Origin: Apricaphanius iberus
Lineage: Eukaryota; Chordata; Actinopteri; Cyprinodontiformes; Aphaniidae
DNA: 64,000 nt
Reading direction: 5' to 3'
Assembly: GCA_028564705.1 (NCBI GenBank)
Contig: JAPXFQ010001133.1
Coordinates: 310,001-374,000 of the forward strand
The notes beneath the pieces were generated by a model, which was not told the DNA's origin, searched no databases, and saw only the letters and a list, made by a program, of their open reading frames with translations. A program made the position numbers and the translations under genes. Within the stretch, counting starts at the first letter, position 1, and each line of letters starts with the position of its first letter. Positions 1 to 9,030 of this stretch are shown piece after piece.

Positions 1-239
1 TGGGGAGTGGTGTCGAGGTATTTCCAGAGTTCCGTTTCAGAGGCGGCCAGTTCTCCTCGAAATTTGAGTTTGGCGTTCTGCCTGTTCCACGTCTCGTGAG
101 GGAACGGTACTTGTCAGTGCTCCCTGATTGAGGCTGGACCGAAGCACGGGGCTGTCGAATTTCTGTTGTTGTTGCTCCTTCGTCTGAATTGTCGTCTCAT
201 TGTTATATCCAGCATTGATGTCATAGTTTATCTCAAAAC
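1..239. other. Unassigned sequence at the window edge, joined to Rex3
   Basis: The Rex3 reading frame on the minus strand loses its family similarity near position 239, just after an LRWLRR-like motif. From there to the window start, two minus-strand frames stay open in turn: one is glutamine-rich, the other ends in a stretch containing GELAASETELWKYLD. The sequence looks protein-like, but I do not recognise it. It may be another element interrupted by, or fused to, Rex3. Confidence 0.3.
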
Positions 240-1545
240 GGCGTAGCCACCTCAACTGGCTCCTCTCGATGTGGAGGAGCAGCGGCTCTACTCTGAGCCC
301 CCTCCTGATGACCGAGCTTGCCACCCCATCTCTAAGAGAGAACCCAGCCACCCTGCGGAGGAAACTCATTTCAGCCACCTGTATCTGTGATCTTGTTCTT
401 TTGGTCACCACCCAAAGTTCGTGACCCTAGACGAGGGTAGGAACATATATCGACCACTAAATCGAGAGCTTTGCCTTTCGGGTCAGCTCTCTCTTCACCA
501 CAACAGACCGGTACAGCACCCGCATAACTGCAGACGCCTTACCAATCAGTCCGGCTCACAGCTCCCGCTCCAGTTTTCCCTCATTCGTGAACAAGACCCC
601 CAGATACGTAAACTCCTCCACTTGAGGAAGGACCCCATCCCCAACCCGAAGAAGGCCCCCAACCCTTTTCCGGCTCAAGACCATGGTCTCAGATTTGGAG
701 GTGCTGATCCTCATCCCAGCCGCTTCACACTTGGCTGCGAACCGCTTCAGCGAAAGCCCTACAACATCCAGAGCCTTGAGGAATTCCGGGCGAATCTCAT
801 CCACCCCCGGAGCCCTGTCACCAAGGAGTTTTTTAACAACCTGGTGACCTCAGCACCAGAGATTGGAGAGCCCGTCCCAAAGTCCCTCTACCCTGCTTCC
901 AAACAGGAAGGCGTGTCGGTGGGATTGAGGAGGTCCACCCACCGACCCAAGATGTCCCGTGTTGAAGTCAGCAGCACACCACCCCCACTGTAAACGGTGT
1001 TGGTGGCAGACTGCATCCCACCACCTAGCGGCCACAACTACGGTCAGCTGCCTCGACAATGGAAGCATGGAACAAGTACCACTCGGACTCAATGTCCCCC
1101 GCCTCCCCCAGGTCTGTCGGGCGTCATCCTCCACCACCGGAGCCGACTCACCACCAGGTAGTGGTTGGTAGATAGCTCCACCCCTCTCTTTGCCCGAGTG
1201 TCTAAAACATGCGGTCGCAGGTCAGATGAAACGACAACCAAGACGATCATCGAGCTGGGGCCTAGGGTGTCCTGGTGACAAGTGCACACATGGTCCCTGC
1301 CTTCGACCACCGCTCATCTTGCACTGCACCCGACCCCTATGGCCCCTCCAGCAGGTGGTGAGCTCATGGGGATGGGGGCTCATGTTGCCTCTTCGGGCTA
1401 AGCCCGGCCGGGCCCCATGTGTAAAGGCCCGGCCACCAGGTGCTCGCCAACGTGCCTCACCTCCAGGCCTGGCTCCAGAGTGAGGCCCGTGTCTGGGTGA
1501 GGGAACTTTGGATTTAATAATCCTACTTGTCATAGGGGTCTTAAT
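240..1545 (-). mobile_element. Rex3 (RTE-clade) LINE copy with internal RT deletion
   Basis: On the minus strand the element reads, from its 5' side, endonuclease C-terminal sequence (about 1310-1090, with VVSSDLRPHVLDTRAKRG and an ELSTNHYLVVS motif), a degraded linker (about 1090-860), and reverse transcriptase C-terminal sequence (about 804-240, with AAGMRISTSKSETMVLSRKR and VEEFTYLGVLFTNEG). At about 752 the frame jumps from DEIRPEFLKALDVVGLS straight to the RFAAKCEAAGMRIS motif. The other Rex3 in this window (40621-41854) has the FVDLEKAFD, GLRQGCPLSP and FADD motifs between these points, so the RT palm is missing here without loss of frame. The copy cannot encode an active enzyme. The 3' UTR and the (ATGG)n tail are absent. 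The Rex3 assignment rests on close similarity to the second copy, whose sequence at 41571 I recognise as the site of the standard Rex3 PCR primer. Confidence 0.8.
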
Positions 1546-2160
1546 CAATTTGATCATTAAAATACAAGAAAGCAATTACAATAAGACAATAATCAAGACA
1601 ATACAATAATGTAAGGACAAGCAGGTAAACACACAATTTTTATTTACTAAAAAATCTCACTGAAAAGCTCACAGTGGGAGGGAAATATTGGGGACCAGGG
1701 GAAGAACTAGGGTTAAAAAGGAAGATATCAGATTTTTCCTAATTCAAAAGGAGAAACTTTGCTACCAGCCAAGTTTTCACATCATTAAGGGAGGCTGTCA
1801 GTGACTGATAAAAGTCAACAGGTTTTACGGAGATATAAAGTTGACAGTCATCTGCATATTGCACATAGCGTTTTTTTTTAATATCACCTAATTGTAGCAT
1901 ACATAGATACAAAGTAGGGGTCCAAGAATGGAACCCTGAGGGACACCACAGATTAAATAAGCAGAAGGAGTGGAACATCCATCCAACATCACGCTAAAAG
2001 ACCTGTCACAAAAATAAGAGTAGAACCAGTCAGGAGCTGTACCCTGGATACCAGCCAATTGACTAAGACGGTTCAGTAGAATGCAGTCGACAGCAGTGGT
2101 TAAATCTAACAATACAAGCACTGCATCTAAATTAGTCAATAGTAAGTAAAATGTCATTTA
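1546..2160 (-). pseudogene. L2-like LINE fragment: RT domain and 3' UTR
   Basis: Minus-strand translation shows reverse transcriptase motif A (LVLLDLTTAVDC, where intact relatives have SAAFDTVDH), motif B (CGVPQGSILGPLL) and, after a frame change near 1900, motif C (YADDCQLYI), followed by a WLVAKFLLLN block. The downstream A-rich part (about 1740-1546) resembles the tail at 63728-64000, so both probably belong to one L2-like family distinct from the other L2 copies here. The fragment is truncated at its 5' side (2160), frameshifted, and has no endonuclease. Confidence 0.7.
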
Positions 2161-2754
2161 AAAAACATGCAAATGAGCCAAACCTCTGAAATTAACTTGG
2201 AAATTAAGTGTAGTTTAAAGGATAGAAAATTGCTTATGTTCACAGGGTGACATGAGAGACTGCTCTTGAAGACCGCAGCAATGCCCCTCCACGGGCCTCC
2301 GTCCGGGGCTTACTGACAAAAGAACAGCCAGCAGGGCAAAGTTCACTAAGGGATGAGTGGTCTAAGAGACTGTATCTGTCAACCCGCAACTGCTACTGGC
2401 TTGTAGATGTAAACATAACATCATTGTTGTGTCCATTTTAAATGTACATTTTATTATATTTTAATTCAAATATAATTTTTTAAAGAAATGTTGTACTATT
2501 ATTTTGCACGCCTCTAAAAGCCCTGTGGATGTAATTTTTTCTGTAGCTTTTTATGGAAATGTTCCATATACACCCTTTAATTAATTTCATGTTCATGTAA
2601 TGTTTTTAAAATTGTTTCAATGTATTTCAGAGTATTTAAAGTAGAGCTCAAAATGAATTTAGCCGCTGTCTTTTATCCTTTTTGCATTTCTTCTTCCGGC
2701 TGGTGTTATTTTACATACTAACAAGTCAAATTGGCCTTTTTTGTGACACTCTAT
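2161..2754. other. No recognisable feature
   Basis: This is AT-rich intergenic sequence with one short GC-richer patch near 2280-2320. I see no coding potential, terminal repeats or RNA gene. Confidence 0.4.
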
Positions 2755-3286
2755 TGTTGGGGAAATTATCAAGAATATAGTTATCTGTAGTTATCTATTA
2801 AAAGTTAAAGGGTCTGCTTATGGCAATCAATAAGATTAATAATTTATGGAAAATTATTATTCGGGTACCACCTTTATCAGGAACTATTTTAATAACCAAA
2901 TGTCTATATCAGTCTCATAATCTGAAGGAATGAATTCTTTACTGTTTATTGACCATAAACTTTGCAACACGTGTATGTTGAATCAAGAACGACAATGGTT
3001 ACTTTCCAAAAATACAAGATTTATTTACAGGAAAAATAAGAAAAAAACATTTTAATCAACAAGCTAAAAAAGAACACACTACTGATTTAAAATTAAATGA
3101 ATAGTTAAAAATAAAAGAACACAAAAAAGATGGATATGTAATAAGATGAGAAACCATGAATTCTGATATGATTCTGGAGGGATCGGGGTCCTTTAAGAGC
3201 CAAGGCTTGATCTGCAGATGCTGGAATAAAGCTGAATTAGTTTGACTAGTTGTAATTAGTTTAACTAATTTAGCACCACCTGTTTA

Positions 3287-4351
3287 CAGTGCATCCAGAA
3301 AGTATTCACAGCGCTTCACATTTTCCAAATTTTTTTTATGTTACAGCCTTATACAAAAACTGATTAAATTACTTTTTTCCCCCTTAAAATTCAACACACA
3401 ACACCCCATAATGATAATGTAAAAAGAAATGTTTAGATTGTTGCAAATTTATAAAAAAAAACAACAAAAAACTGAGAAATGAAATGTGCAACCAATTCTT
3501 TGCTCAGTACTTTGTTGATGCACCTTCGGCAGCAATTACAGCCTCAAGTCGTTCTAAATATGATGCCACTAGCTTGGCACACCTATCTTTGGGTAGTTTT
3601 GCCAATTCCTCTTTGCAGTACCTCTCGAATAAAGCGTCGATGCACAGCCATTTTCAGATCTCTCCAGAAATGTTCAATTGGGTTTAGGTCTGGGCTCTGG
3701 CTGGGCCACTCAAAGACATTCACCGAGTTTTTCTGTAGCCACTCCTTCCATATCTTGGCTATGTGCTTAGAGTCATTGTCCTGCTAAAAGGTGAACTGTC
3801 GCCCCAGTTGAAAAACATCCCCACAGTATATTTCTGCCACTGTGCTCATTGGAACCTTCAAAGCAGTAGAATTTTTTTTTCTGTAACCTTCCCCAGCCTT
3901 GTGCCTCAAGACAATCCTCTCTCAAAGGTCTACACTCAATTCCATTGTCTTCATGCTTGGTTTGTGCTTTGACATGCACTGTTAACCCAGGGGCTTTATA
4001 TAGACAGATGTGTGCCTTTCCAAATCATGTCCAATCAACTTAATTTACCACAGGTGGACTCCAATTAATCTGGTGAAACACCTTGAAGATGATCAGTGGA
4101 AACAGAATGCACCTCAGCTCAATTCTGAGATTCACGTCAAAGGCTGTGAATACTTATGTACATGTGATTTCTCAAGTTTTTTATTTTTAATAAATTTGCA
4201 ACAATTTCAAATACACGTTTTCACATTATTATTATGGGGTGTTGTGTTTAGAATTTTATGGGAAAAAATAATTCAATCCATTTTGGAATGAGGCTGTAAC
4301 ATAAAAAAACTGGAAAAAGTGAAGCATTGTAAATACTTTCCGGATGGACTG
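3287..4351 (-). mobile_element. Tc1-like DNA transposon, internally deleted, with TIRs
   Basis: The imperfect inverted termini run about 65 bp. The outer part reads CAGTGCATCCAGAAAGTATT on the left and CAGTCCATCCGGAAAGTATT on the right (reverse complement), followed on both sides by a TTTTATGTTACAGCCT block. TA dinucleotides flank the element at 3285-3286 and 4352-4353, the expected Tc1/mariner target duplication. At 1065 bp it is shorter than the roughly 1.6 kb usual for autonomous members. The minus strand carries a TATATAAAG promoter-like motif near 3995, upstream of the remnant transposase. Confidence 0.9.
3480..3954 (-). pseudogene. Tc1-like transposase remnant
   Basis: The remnant encodes part of a DD34E transposase, the enzyme that cuts and pastes Tc1 elements at TA sites. 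From the start codon at 3952-3954 the N-terminal helix-turn-helix region reads MKTMELSVDL, then a stop codon, then a basic helix (KVPMSTVAEI). It jumps by internal deletion to the catalytic core: FTF, a stop codon, then [10 protein letters not shown], which contains the second Asp. [20 protein letters not shown] follows, containing the catalytic Glu. The first-Asp region is lost, and several frameshifts and stops follow. The protein cannot be functional, although its TIRs could still be used in trans. Confidence 0.85.
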
Positions 4352-5307
4352 TACCTCTTAATCAATAAGCAATGTAAGAAAACAAGACATTCTTTGGATT
4401 AAGACGTTTTGTTTAAAAATTATCTTGATTAGAGTAATTAACCTTTGGAGAATTACTTAACTGATGGCTTGATCACGACAGTAACACAATCAAATTCCCA
4501 TATTTTGATCAAATGAGGGGAGTTCAAACACGGCTAATGAGATTAGTTTCTGTTCTTAAACAATCTATTTTTAAACCGAGTTCTGTTTGAACCGTTAGTA
4601 GCGATCTTTGTTTATGAAACGCCGGCCTAAACCAACAAGTGGGCTTGTTAAGCTTTAGCTGTCTGCGACGTTAGCTGGCTGGCTGTGTGGCGATCGGCAT
4701 CCACCTTTTTAACAGTATCTTTTTGGAGCTCTCCAGTTCGTCATTCACCTCTTATCGGCTCGGTGGCTAAATGAGGATTCTGGTTGGTTCGGCTCTTGGC
4801 ACACGTGGCTCACAGCTCCCGTTTCTTAGCAGTTGGCAGCCTGAAACTCAGAGGGGTTTCATCGGCCTCTGGGGATAAACAATGTCTTTGTTTATCAATG
4901 TTCAAGATTCAGTCTATGGTGGCAGTCTATGGGTTCCTTTGGAGCGAGTTTCAGCCAGAAAATTGGGCCTCCCAGCGAAGGGAGATGGTGGGAGAGCACC
5001 TGTATTTATAGATTTCCGCACCTCCACTTCCTCTGCGGCTAGAGCAGAGTAGCACCACCTGACTGTGTGACCTAACAATATGTACAAATACATATTTTCA
5101 CAAATGAAATTCTTGTGAGTCCAATAATGTATATCAATCAAGGATACAATTCAATTAAATTAAATTCAGTTCCCTTTTATTTATGTAGCGCCAATTCACA
5201 ACAAATGTCATCTCAACGCACTTTGCAACAAAAGTAATTTCAATTACAAACAATTATACAAACATTCCAATCAGTTTACCATTTTCTATGTAAGCAATCC
5301 CAGCATT

Positions 5308-5430
5308 GTGATGGACTGGCGACCTGTCCAGGGTGTACCCCGCCTCTCGCCTGTTGACAGCTGGAGATAGGCACCAGCCCCCCCCCCCCCCCCAAGACCC
5401 ATGGAGGACTAAGCGGTTCAGAAAATGGAT
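5308..5430 (+). repeat. RTE-like 3'-end fragment inside the L2 3' UTR
   Basis: The block begins near GTGATGGACTGGCGACCTGT, passes through a C16 tract at about 5378-5393 and ends GCGGTTCAGAAAATGGATGG. This is a widespread fish repeat type with an ATGG-type tail like those of RTE LINEs. It looks like a 5'-truncated insertion into the L2 3' UTR. The exact family is from memory and not checked. Confidence 0.5.
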
Positions 5431-6053
5431 GGAAACCCAGCAGATTGCGATGAGTCATCGATGTGAGGTTGTGCCCGGATCATGCAGACTCCAACCACAG
5501 CAATTCCTCAGCTATCAGTCATACTGAGCAAACATGTAGCGACAGTGGAGAGGAAAAACTCCCCTTTAACAGGAAGAAACCTCAGACAGAACCAGAACCT
5601 GGCTCAGTACAAACAGTCATCTGCCACGACCGTATGGGGGTCTGAGAAGAAGGAGAAGAGACAGCATGGAGGATGCTAAGTGACTTTTGAGCATCATCTG
5701 GACCAATTTTCCCCATCCAGCAGGGGACTTTATAGTTGAGCAGAGTACCAAACCAAGTGGAGCTTCTATGGGGAGAAAAATACTGAGAGAAAACTGGGTT
5801 AACAATCACAATGACAGCAGAAAAAATATATCTGTCTAACTACAGGGATAACTCAGGATAACCTAAGCCAATCTAACTAAGAGTTAGCTTTATCAAAAAG
5901 GAAGGTTTTAAGCCTAGTCTTAAAAACAGACAGAGTATCTGCCTCATGGACTAAAACTGGGAGCTGGTTCCACAGAAGAGGAGCCTGATAACTAAAAGAT
6001 CTGCCTCCCATTCTACTTTTAGAAATCCTAGGAACTACCAGTAGACCTGCATT

Positions 6054-8273
6054 CTAAGAAAAAAGTGCTCTGTTAGGAACATATGGAACAATCAGATCTC
6101 TGATGTACGATGGTGGTTGATACGTAAGGAGGAGGATCTTAAACTCTTTTGTGGATTTAACAGGGAACCAATGGAAAGAAGCAAAAACAGGAGAAATGTG
6201 ATCTCTCTTTTTAATATTCGTCAGAACTCTTGCTGCAGCATTTTGGATCAACTGAAGGCTTTTAATTGCATTTTGTGGACTTCCTGATAATAAGGAATAA
6301 CAGTAGTCCTGCCTTGAAGTAACAAATGCATGGACTAGTTTATCTGCATCACTCCAGGACAGGATGTTTCTAATTTTAGCAATATTCTGGAGGTGACAGA
6401 AAGAAATATTAGAAACCTGTTTAATATGGGATTTATGTCTCTGTCAAAAATTACCCCAAGGTTCTTTACATTATTACCAGAGGCCAAGTTAATGCCATCT
6501 AGATGAAGTGAACGATTTAGCAGTTTCCTTTTTAAAGGTTCTGGTCCAAAGTGAATTCAAAAGTAGAAAGTTTCAGAGTCATCCAGGTTTTTATGTCTTA
6601 GAGACATGCTTGTAATCTACTTAACTGATTGGTTTTGACAGGTTTTATGGATAAATATAATTGTGTATCATCAGCATAACTGTGGAAATTAATACCATGT
6701 TGTCTAAGTATTTTATTAATTGGAAGCATCTATATTAGTAAAGAGAATCGGTCAAAGCACAGAACCCTGTGGTACTCCACAAGTAACCCTTGAGAGTGAA
6801 GAAGATTTAACATTGACATGAACAAACTGGAATCTGTCAGACAGATGTGATTTAAACCAGCCTAGTGCTGTTCCCTTGATCCCTACAACATGTTCAAGAC
6901 TTTCTAAGAGAATATTATGATCGACTGTGTCAAAAGCAGCACTGACCAGAACAGTCACAAATCCATTATCTGAAGCCATTAAAATATCATTAGTAACTTT
7001 TACCAGGGCTCTTTCAGTGCTATGATGAACTCTAAAACCTGACTGAAATTCTTCAAACAGGTTGTTGCAGTTTAGATGCTCACACAATTGATTAGCAACA
7101 ATTTTCTCAAAAATATTGGATAAGAAATAAAGGATAGATATAGGTCTGTAGTTAGCTATGTCATCTTGATCCAGGGAGGGTTTCTTCAGTACAGGTTTAA
7201 TTACAGCAACCTTAAATTCCTGAGGGACATATCCATTTATTAAAGATAGATTAATCAGGTCTAGAAAAGGGCCAGTAACCAGAGGGAACACTTCCTTAAA
7301 TAATTTGGTTGGTATTGGGTGTAACATACAAGTTGAGGGTTTAGATGAAGCTAATATTTGTGATAATTCTGAAAGTTTAACAGGATCAAAATGGTACAGA
7401 CATAGACATGGTTCTACAGTTCTCCCTGATACTGCCGCTTTTACTGAATGAGAGTTAATCATGTTTGGGAGAATGCCAATGATTTTATTTTTAATAGAAT
7501 TTATTTTATTTATGAAGAATCCCATAAAGTCATCACTACTGAGATAAGGGGGACTAGTAGGCTCAACAGAGCTATGACTCTGTGTTAGTTTGGCAACTAT
7601 ACTAAAAAGAAACCTAGGATTGTTTTTATTTACCTCTAATAATGATGAGAAATATGCTGTTCTAGCTTGTCGAAGAGCGTTTTTATAAACTACTAGACAT
7701 TTTTCCAGGTTAGAAAGGAATCATTTTAGTGTGTAGAGTACCATTTTCTCTCCATTTTCCTAGTATTCTGCTTTAAAGTGCGTAACTCTGCACTAAACCA
7801 GGGAGCCAATCACCTATGGCTGATTAGCCTACCTTCTTTTTTAAGGGGGCTGCACTGTTCAGTTCCAAACACAGTGAGAGAGTAATACTTTGAACCAGAC
7901 CATCAATTTCTGAAGGGTTAGTGTTCGAATTACAGTGGTCCACTGTGGTATTCTGAGTCACATAGGGAAGCAAGAATGGAACAGATTCTTTAAAACTTGC
8001 TAAAGCACTGTCTGATAAAGTTCTACTGTAATGACATTTTCTTTCCAATTTTGGAACGTTGGGTAAAGTAAATTCAAAGGTGATCACAAAATGGTCAGAT
8101 AGGACTGGGTTATGTGGGAGGACTGTTACTTCATCACACTCAATGCTGTATGCAAGTACAATGTCTAAAGTGTGTTGATCAGAGTGTGTGGGTCCCTTCA
8201 CTTTCTGATCAAAGCCAATTGGGTCTAAGATAATATTAAAGGCTGCAGTTAAGCTATCACTTTCAATGTCCAT
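6054..8273 (-). pseudogene. L2 ORF2 (EN-RT) pseudogene, defective subfamily copy 1
   Basis: ORF2 of L2 LINEs joins an apurinic-type endonuclease to a reverse transcriptase. The longest EN piece (8273-7824) contains the conserved GPTHSDQHTLD and LSDHFVITFE motifs and ends at a LKKKVG-stop. RT fingers and palm (7525-6752) contain GFFINKINSIKNKIIG, YRPIS, FQSGFRVHHSTE, SAAFDTVDHN and GVPQGSVL. Motif A has lost the LLDL residues that the related copies keep. A later frame holds FHSYADDTQLYLS (about 6690), and the C-terminal block IKKRDHISPVFASFHW lies at about 6250-6170. Upstream EN sequence (8640-8290) is out of frame, with stops shared with the copy at 38723. The gene is inactive. Confidence 0.85.
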
Positions 8274-8640
8274 GTGAATATTGAAATCCCCTACTATAAT
8301 TACTTGATCAGTGTTTAAAACTAAATCAGATCAAAAATCTGAGATCTCGTCCAAGAATTGAGAGTAAGGGCCTGGTGGGTGATATAAAACCACAAACAAA
8401 AGTGGTTTTAATATTTTGCAGCTTGGATGAGGAAAAGTAAAGGATTAGATGTTCAAAAGAGCTGTAGTTAATAATTGGTCTAGGGAAAATTTGCAAATCT
8501 GAATGAAAGATGGATGCAACACCTCCTCCTCGCCCAGTACTTCTAGGAATGTGAAAATGTTAATTTGAAGGAGTTGAGGCATTTATAATTACAAAATCCT
8601 CCTGCTGCAACCAGGTTTCTGATAGGCAAAATAAATAAAT

Positions 8641-8883
8641 TTAATTATCACATATCAAGTCATTTACTAATAAAGTCTTTGAGGAGAGGGATTTAATGTT
8701 TAGTAAACCACATCTAAAAACTGGATTCTCAACAGGGAGGAGCCAGGCCTCTAACTCTGAAACCTTCGCCTCCAAAGCAACGAAAATGCTACATTTATTA
8801 CACTTACCATCATCACTAAAGGGGGTGGGGGGTAATAAAATATCTGACAAAGAGAAAAGGAGAGAGGAGCTACAGAGGGACAA
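8641..8883 (-). pseudogene. L2 ORF1 N-terminus fused to the endonuclease start
   Basis: This 80-residue frame starts [14 protein letters not shown]. It carries the [20 protein letters not shown] block, a Cys pair plus a short coiled coil that also opens the ORF1 of the intact family at about 34840. It then passes directly into the EN start ([19 protein letters not shown]). In the intact copy about 900 bp of esterase-encoding ORF1 lie between these blocks. The same in-frame junction is present at 38860-39177, so the deletion is older than either insertion. Confidence 0.8.
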
Positions 8884-9030
8884 AGAGAGCTAGACGGAAG
8901 AGATGTAGCCATAGCTGCTACAAAGCTAAGCTAACGAGCTAGCGAGATCTTAGCACACACAAACGCAAAGGGTTCCCAAAATGTAAAGTACGGCAACTTG
9001 AAATGTGTAGTAGTGTGCTTGTCAATTCAA

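Larger units (their letters stand above)
2755..5077 (-). mobile_element. Possible long solo LTR, split by a Tc1 element
   Basis: The ends form a short inverted pair, TGTTGGGG at 2755 and CCTAACA at 5071-5077 (reverse complement TGTTAGG), as at LTR termini. On the minus strand a TATA-like CTATAAATAC lies about 65 bp inside the 5' end (near 5010), and AATAAA signals occur near 3000 and 2945. Removing the Tc1 insert (3287-4351) leaves about 1.26 kb. The flanks ctat and atat match at only 3 of 4 positions, so a target duplication is not secure. No gag, pol or env sequence is adjacent. It could be a solo LTR of an endogenous retrovirus or another LTR family, or an unrelated repeat. Confidence 0.4.
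5146..9019 (-). mobile_element. L2-type LINE, defective subfamily (copy 1), near full length
   Basis: The element runs on the minus strand from its 5' UTR (9019) to an L2-style 3' tail (about 5230-5146, TTGAATTG-like repeats next to GGCGCTACATAAATAAA). Its 5' boundary is fixed by comparison with the plus-strand copy starting at 38723: the two are alike from AGCACACTACTACACATTTC onward and differ before it. It encodes a short ORF1 remnant fused to the endonuclease, then EN and RT pieces separated by stops. Several of these stops are shared with the second copy. The 3' UTR carries a 120-bp RTE-like fragment (5308-5430). Confidence 0.85.
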
